Assembly: GCF_008831285.2 (NCBI RefSeq) | Contig: NC_045138.2 | Location: 5,115,205 to 5,179,204, forward strand | DNA length: 64,000 bases | Source of the DNA: Nymphaea colorata | Lineage: Eukaryota > Streptophyta > Magnoliopsida > Nymphaeales > Nymphaeaceae | Direction of reading: 5' to 3' | Shown: positions 60,781 to 64,000 of the stretch, piece by piece | Position numbering within the stretch: position 1 is the first letter of the stretch | How the letters are laid out: every line of letters starts with the position of its first letter | The notes under the pieces: model-generated | What the model saw: the letters and a program-made list of their open reading frames with translations, nothing else | Databases searched by the model: none | What the model was told of the DNA's origin: nothing | Made by a program: the position numbers and the translations under genes

Positions 60781-61599
60781 TTAGAGTCACATATTACCAA
60801 ATCTAATCCATTGGAATGGATCACTACTTCATCCTTCATCCGGAAAAAAATTGAAGCAGTTAAATAAATGAAAAAAAAAACTCGATCTGGCTGTTAGCAA
60901 CGATGATCCAATTTCTAATTGTTTTTGTGCAATTATACTATATAAATCAGGATTTTTTCTTCTTTCTTTTTCTCTTATTTCAATTGTAGGGATGTGAGCT
61001 TCACCTCCATGTCTTAAGATCTGTGAACTCTTTGACAGATTAGGAGAGAATTTCAACTTTATGCATGAAATCTAAAAACTGTTTAGATTGTTGAATCTTG
61101 ATGATGATAAGCAGTGTTATTCAAGTTAGTACGTGAATGAATCAGTTGGGAATTCGTCAAAACTATTAACAAATTCATTTAACAAAACTACATGAAAAAA
61201 TGCATAAAAATTAAATAAAAATAGCAATTTCTTAAAATGTATTAAATTTTTGGTGGATTAAAACTTAGTTAATACGTGACGCATCATGACAGACTTAAAT
61301 CGGCCGTTGCGGGCCAATTCAGACAACATTGATTGTAAGTTGGGGTTAAAGCTAGAAATTTTTGATCGAAAGGAGAAGAGGCAGAAAGGAGAAGAGGCAG
61401 AGTAATATTTTTAAAATGTTTATAAGTACCAAACAATACTTTTCAAAAATTTTACGAGGGCCAACATGAAAATTGTAAAAAAGTGATCCAATCCTAGACC
61501 AACAGGCTATTATGAAGGTGTGAACAATTGAAAATTTTCTGCCTACTCAAAGAATGTGAACAATTGAAAATCTTCTACCTACTAAACCAGTCTCAGAGA

Positions 61600-61830
61600 T
61601 GATGCTTGAAACCCGGGCTTAGGTTTGGGCTGGCCAACTCGGTTATAATAAAAATTTATTTTTTTAAAAATTAAAATTATTTTTAATATAAAATATATTT
61701 TTAATAATAAAATATATATTATTAAATAAAAATTTATTTAAAACATTATTTGGATCGAGCTCCCGTCCAACCAACCTGAGCCAGTCCGACCTCCATTGGG
61801 TTTTTAAGCCTGACTGAGACGAGACGAGTA
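61600..61830 (+). repeat. Dispersed AT-core repeat, copy 4
   Basis: AACCCGGGCTTAGG and GGGCTGGCCAACTCGG precede an AT-only core of about 110 bases. GGATCGAGCTCCCG and GCCTGACTGAGACGAG follow. The layout is that of the copies at 48570 and 54690. Confidence 0.55.
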
Positions 61831-62576
61831 CCACCGGCGAAGAGGCCCTGCTCCCAAAAAAACCATATGGCTATTGGTCAGATAATGCTCCTTAATAACA
61901 CGGTTAGCTCATATTTTTATGATTTTATCAACAAGCATTTTAAAAATACATGATAAAAAAAACCATACAGAAGTCACTCGAACTTTTTTATTTTATGCGG
62001 CTCCGACTCACACTCAAGCCCAATTAAAATGTCATATTACTAAATTACTTATATAATATATATTGTTCATATATTTTTCTATACAATATAATTATTCAAG
62101 TAAACAACTATAATATACATATTTATTTTTATATATATAATAAATTAAAAAATAATAATAATAAAATACCTTCACCTCATCGTTCCACTTAAATTTTTTA
62201 AAATATACCGCTACAACACTCACACCTGCACCCCATACACTCAGTTGACATAGCTTACGGCTGTCGGTCAAATAATGCTCCTCACTAATGCGTCGGCCCA
62301 TATTGAATTATTTTTTATTTTCTATCAACAAGCATCTTAAAAATACATAACACGATAAAAATTGTTTTATTTTTCAAGCCCACAACGGCCGTACATTATT
62401 TTTTTTTAAAAGAAATAATTTCATTTGAAAGTGCATATTAGTAAGTCCCTTGTTTATTTTTCTGCTTAAAGAAAACGTATTTTTTTGAATTACTAGTTAA
62501 GCACCTAATTGATGTATTTTAAAAATGTAGGCCCACTAGGCGAAATGTTTTCCAAGGCCCTCCTGGTCGGCCTCCA

Positions 62577-62592
62577 TCTGTCTATAGACAGA
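62577..62592. promoter_or_regulatory. 16-bp perfect palindrome upstream of the NLR start
   Basis: TCTGTCTATAGACAGA reads the same on both strands and ends 44 bases before the NLR start codon. Its centre TATA could be chance. No function is shown. Confidence 0.4.
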
Positions 62593-62636
62593 TTCTCCGT
62601 TCCGCCCGTTCTTCGTCCTCATCGGAGGGGCAAAGA

Positions 62637-64000
62637 ATGGCTGATGCGCTGCTTTCTTCGGTTTTGAACAAGTTGGAGCATCTCATTTCGGAGGAGGTTG
62701 GACTTCTCCTCAATGCCAAGGCAGAACTGGGCAACCTCAAGAGTGAACTGCAAGCAATTCGGGACACCATCAAGGCCGCAGACGGGCTGCCGTATTTCAT
62801 GGTCGATGGAGTGAAGGACTGGCTGCAAAAGCTAAAGGAGGTGGGGTATGATGCAGAAGATGTTATCGATGAATACCGAGCCAGAATTGCCAGGAGTGAG
62901 TATCGGAAGGCTGCTAGCAAGAAAAAGGTAAGTGGCCTCCTTATCAATGCTCCTCTTTTCCTTAATAAGCATGTCAAGCTCCGGTACAAACTAGGAAAGG
63001 AAATCAAAGCCATAAATGAGAGGCTTTCTCAAATAGCAAAAGAGAGGCAACGCTATAATTTTGATGGATTTGCAAGGAAAATCAAAGAAGTTAACACCAA
63101 TCGAAAGACCAACTACCTCTTGATTGAAAAAGATGTCGTGGGAGTGGGCAGGGAGTCTGATAAGGAGGCTCTCGTCGGGAAGCTAATGGTCGATGATGAG
63201 ACATGCGGTAGTGTCTCAATCCTTTCAACTGTGGGGATTGGTGGGGTTGGGAAGACGACCCTAGCCAAGATGGTTTTCAATGATGAGCGGGTTAAGAAAA
63301 AATTTGGGGAATCCATGTGGTGGGTTTTTATTTCGCAGAGACCTAGAGCTGAAGATGTGAGCAAAAAGATACTAGAAGCAGTTAGAAAAGAGGCCATTAA
63401 CATCTCCGAGCTGAACACTGTGTGTGAATTGCTCCATCCCGTGCTTTCAAGGCAGAAGTTTCTGTTGGTTTTAGATGACGTGTGGGATTTAGATTGGTGG
63501 GAACAATTGAAGCCTCTTCTCAGTGGCGGTGCCTGCGGAAGCAAGATCTTGATTACTACGAGGACCGCTCGTATTTCTCATGACATGAGGGCGGTTTATA
63601 TGCATGAACTAGAAACGTTTACGTTCAAGGAAAGCTGGGATTTGTTTCTACAGAAAGCATTGAGGGATGGGGAGACAGACGAGGTCTTGGAGAGGCTAAA
63701 CTTGAAAGATATTGCCCATGTCATTGTTAATAAATGTGGAGGGCTGCCACTTGTAGTTCAAACTGTTGGGAGTGTCATGCATTCGAAGGAAAGAAAAAGA
63801 GAGGATTGGAAAGTTATTAGTGACAGTAAAATTTGGGATTGGAAATTGCCTTCTTCATCCTCCCAAAGTACGTCTCTTCTTCCAGGGATTATATTAAGCT
63901 ATGATGATCTACCATCTAGTCTAAAGTCTTACTTTGCCTACTTTAGCTTGCTGGAGAAAGGTGATACCATGTCGAAGGGGTCCTTTGTTGCAAATGCAAT
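62637..64000 (+). CDS. CC-NBS-LRR (NLR) disease-resistance protein, 5' part
   Basis: Open from the ATG at 62637 (context CAAAGAATGGCT) to the window edge: 454 codons with no intron so far. NLRs are intracellular immune receptors that sense pathogen effectors. Seen: Rx-type coiled-coil domain with EDVID (74-78), P-loop GIGGVGKTT (200-208), RNBS-A region FGESMWWVFISQ (223-234), kinase 2 FLLVLDDVW (275-283), RNBS-B GSKILITTR (301-309), GLPL box CGGLPLVVQTVG (367-378) and SYDDLPSSLKSYFAYFSLL (421-439), where RNBS-D begins. The residues after it do not match the usual RNBS-D of CNLs. The MHD motif and leucine-rich repeats would lie beyond 64000. Whether the gene is intact cannot be judged. Confidence 0.95.
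   Translation, partial: MADALLSSVLNKLEHLISEEVGLLLNAKAELGNLKSELQAIRDTIKAADGLPYFMVDGVKDWLQKLKEVGYDAEDVIDEYRARIARSEYRKAASKKKVSGLLINAPLFLNKHVKLRYKLGKEIKAINERLSQIAKERQRYNFDGFARKIKEVNTNRKTNYLLIEKDVVGVGRESDKEALVGKLMVDDETCGSVSILSTVGIGGVGKTTLAKMVFNDERVKKKFGESMWWVFISQRPRAEDVSKKILEAVRKEAINISELNTVCELLHPVLSRQKFLLVLDDVWDLDWWEQLKPLLSGGACGSKILITTRTARISHDMRAVYMHELETFTFKESWDLFLQKALRDGETDEVLERLNLKDIAHVIVNKCGGLPLVVQTVGSVMHSKERKREDWKVISDSKIWDWKLPSSSSQSTSLLPGIILSYDDLPSSLKSYFAYFSLLEKGDTMSKGSFVANA

Larger units (their letters stand above)
60784..62636. other. Intergenic DNA before the NLR gene
   Basis: AT-rich DNA without a recognised gene. It contains an 18-bp direct repeat (AGAGGCAGAAAGGAGA region, near 61374-61400) and an AT-core repeat (61600-61830). 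The last about 100 bases are GC-richer and lead into the NLR gene, with a 16-bp palindrome at 62577-62592. Confidence 0.5.

Noticed and set aside
1-64000. CRISPR arrays, bacterial operons, tRNA or rRNA genes, organelle DNA insertions
   Set aside because: Looked for on both strands; the regular spacers, tRNA cloverleaf cores or organelle gene sequences needed to support them were not seen.

Overview
The window is nuclear DNA of a flowering plant. It holds four plant nuclear genes with GT-AG introns, and the DNA between and inside them is AT-rich and full of transposon remains, microsatellites and short duplications. The species cannot be read from the sequence. No bacterial-type operon, CRISPR array, rRNA or tRNA gene was seen, and I found no clear new multi-gene system.

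Layout: 1-3976 has no recognised gene. 3977-14612 (+) is a sirtuin of the plant SRT2 (mitochondrial, SIRT4-like) type in 11 coding exons. 14613-17051 is intergenic and carries a pair of Tourist-like MITEs. 17052-35103 (+) is a SECA2-type chloroplast preprotein translocase ATPase in 32 coding exons; every exon junction keeps the reading frame, giving 1056 residues. 35686-41278 is a complete but decayed Ty1/copia LTR retrotransposon with 5-bp target duplications. 43890-47671 (-) is a BAT1/GABA-permease-type amino acid transporter in 7 exons, convergent with SECA2. 47672-62636 is about 15 kb without an intact gene; it holds hAT-like MITEs, a dispersed AT-rich repeat, a broken histone H3 pseudogene, a decayed copia reverse transcriptase fragment and two inverted TTATCTCAT arrays. 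62637-64000 (+) is the start of a CC-NBS-LRR (NLR) immune receptor cut by the window edge.

The four genes are unrelated neighbours, not a pathway: a deacylase, a plastid protein-export motor, an amino acid carrier and an immune receptor. The most informative new observations are transposon insertions with readable target duplications. These are a 190-bp hAT-like MITE with a perfect 8-bp duplication, a Mutator-like MITE with a 9-bp duplication and a paralogous empty site inside a SECA2 intron, and the paired Tourist-like elements upstream of SECA2. The histone H3 pseudogene and copia fragment hidden in the 58-60 kb intergenic stretch, and a probable GC-AG intron in SECA2, also stand out.

All calls come from reading the sequence and from known family motifs; no database search was run.
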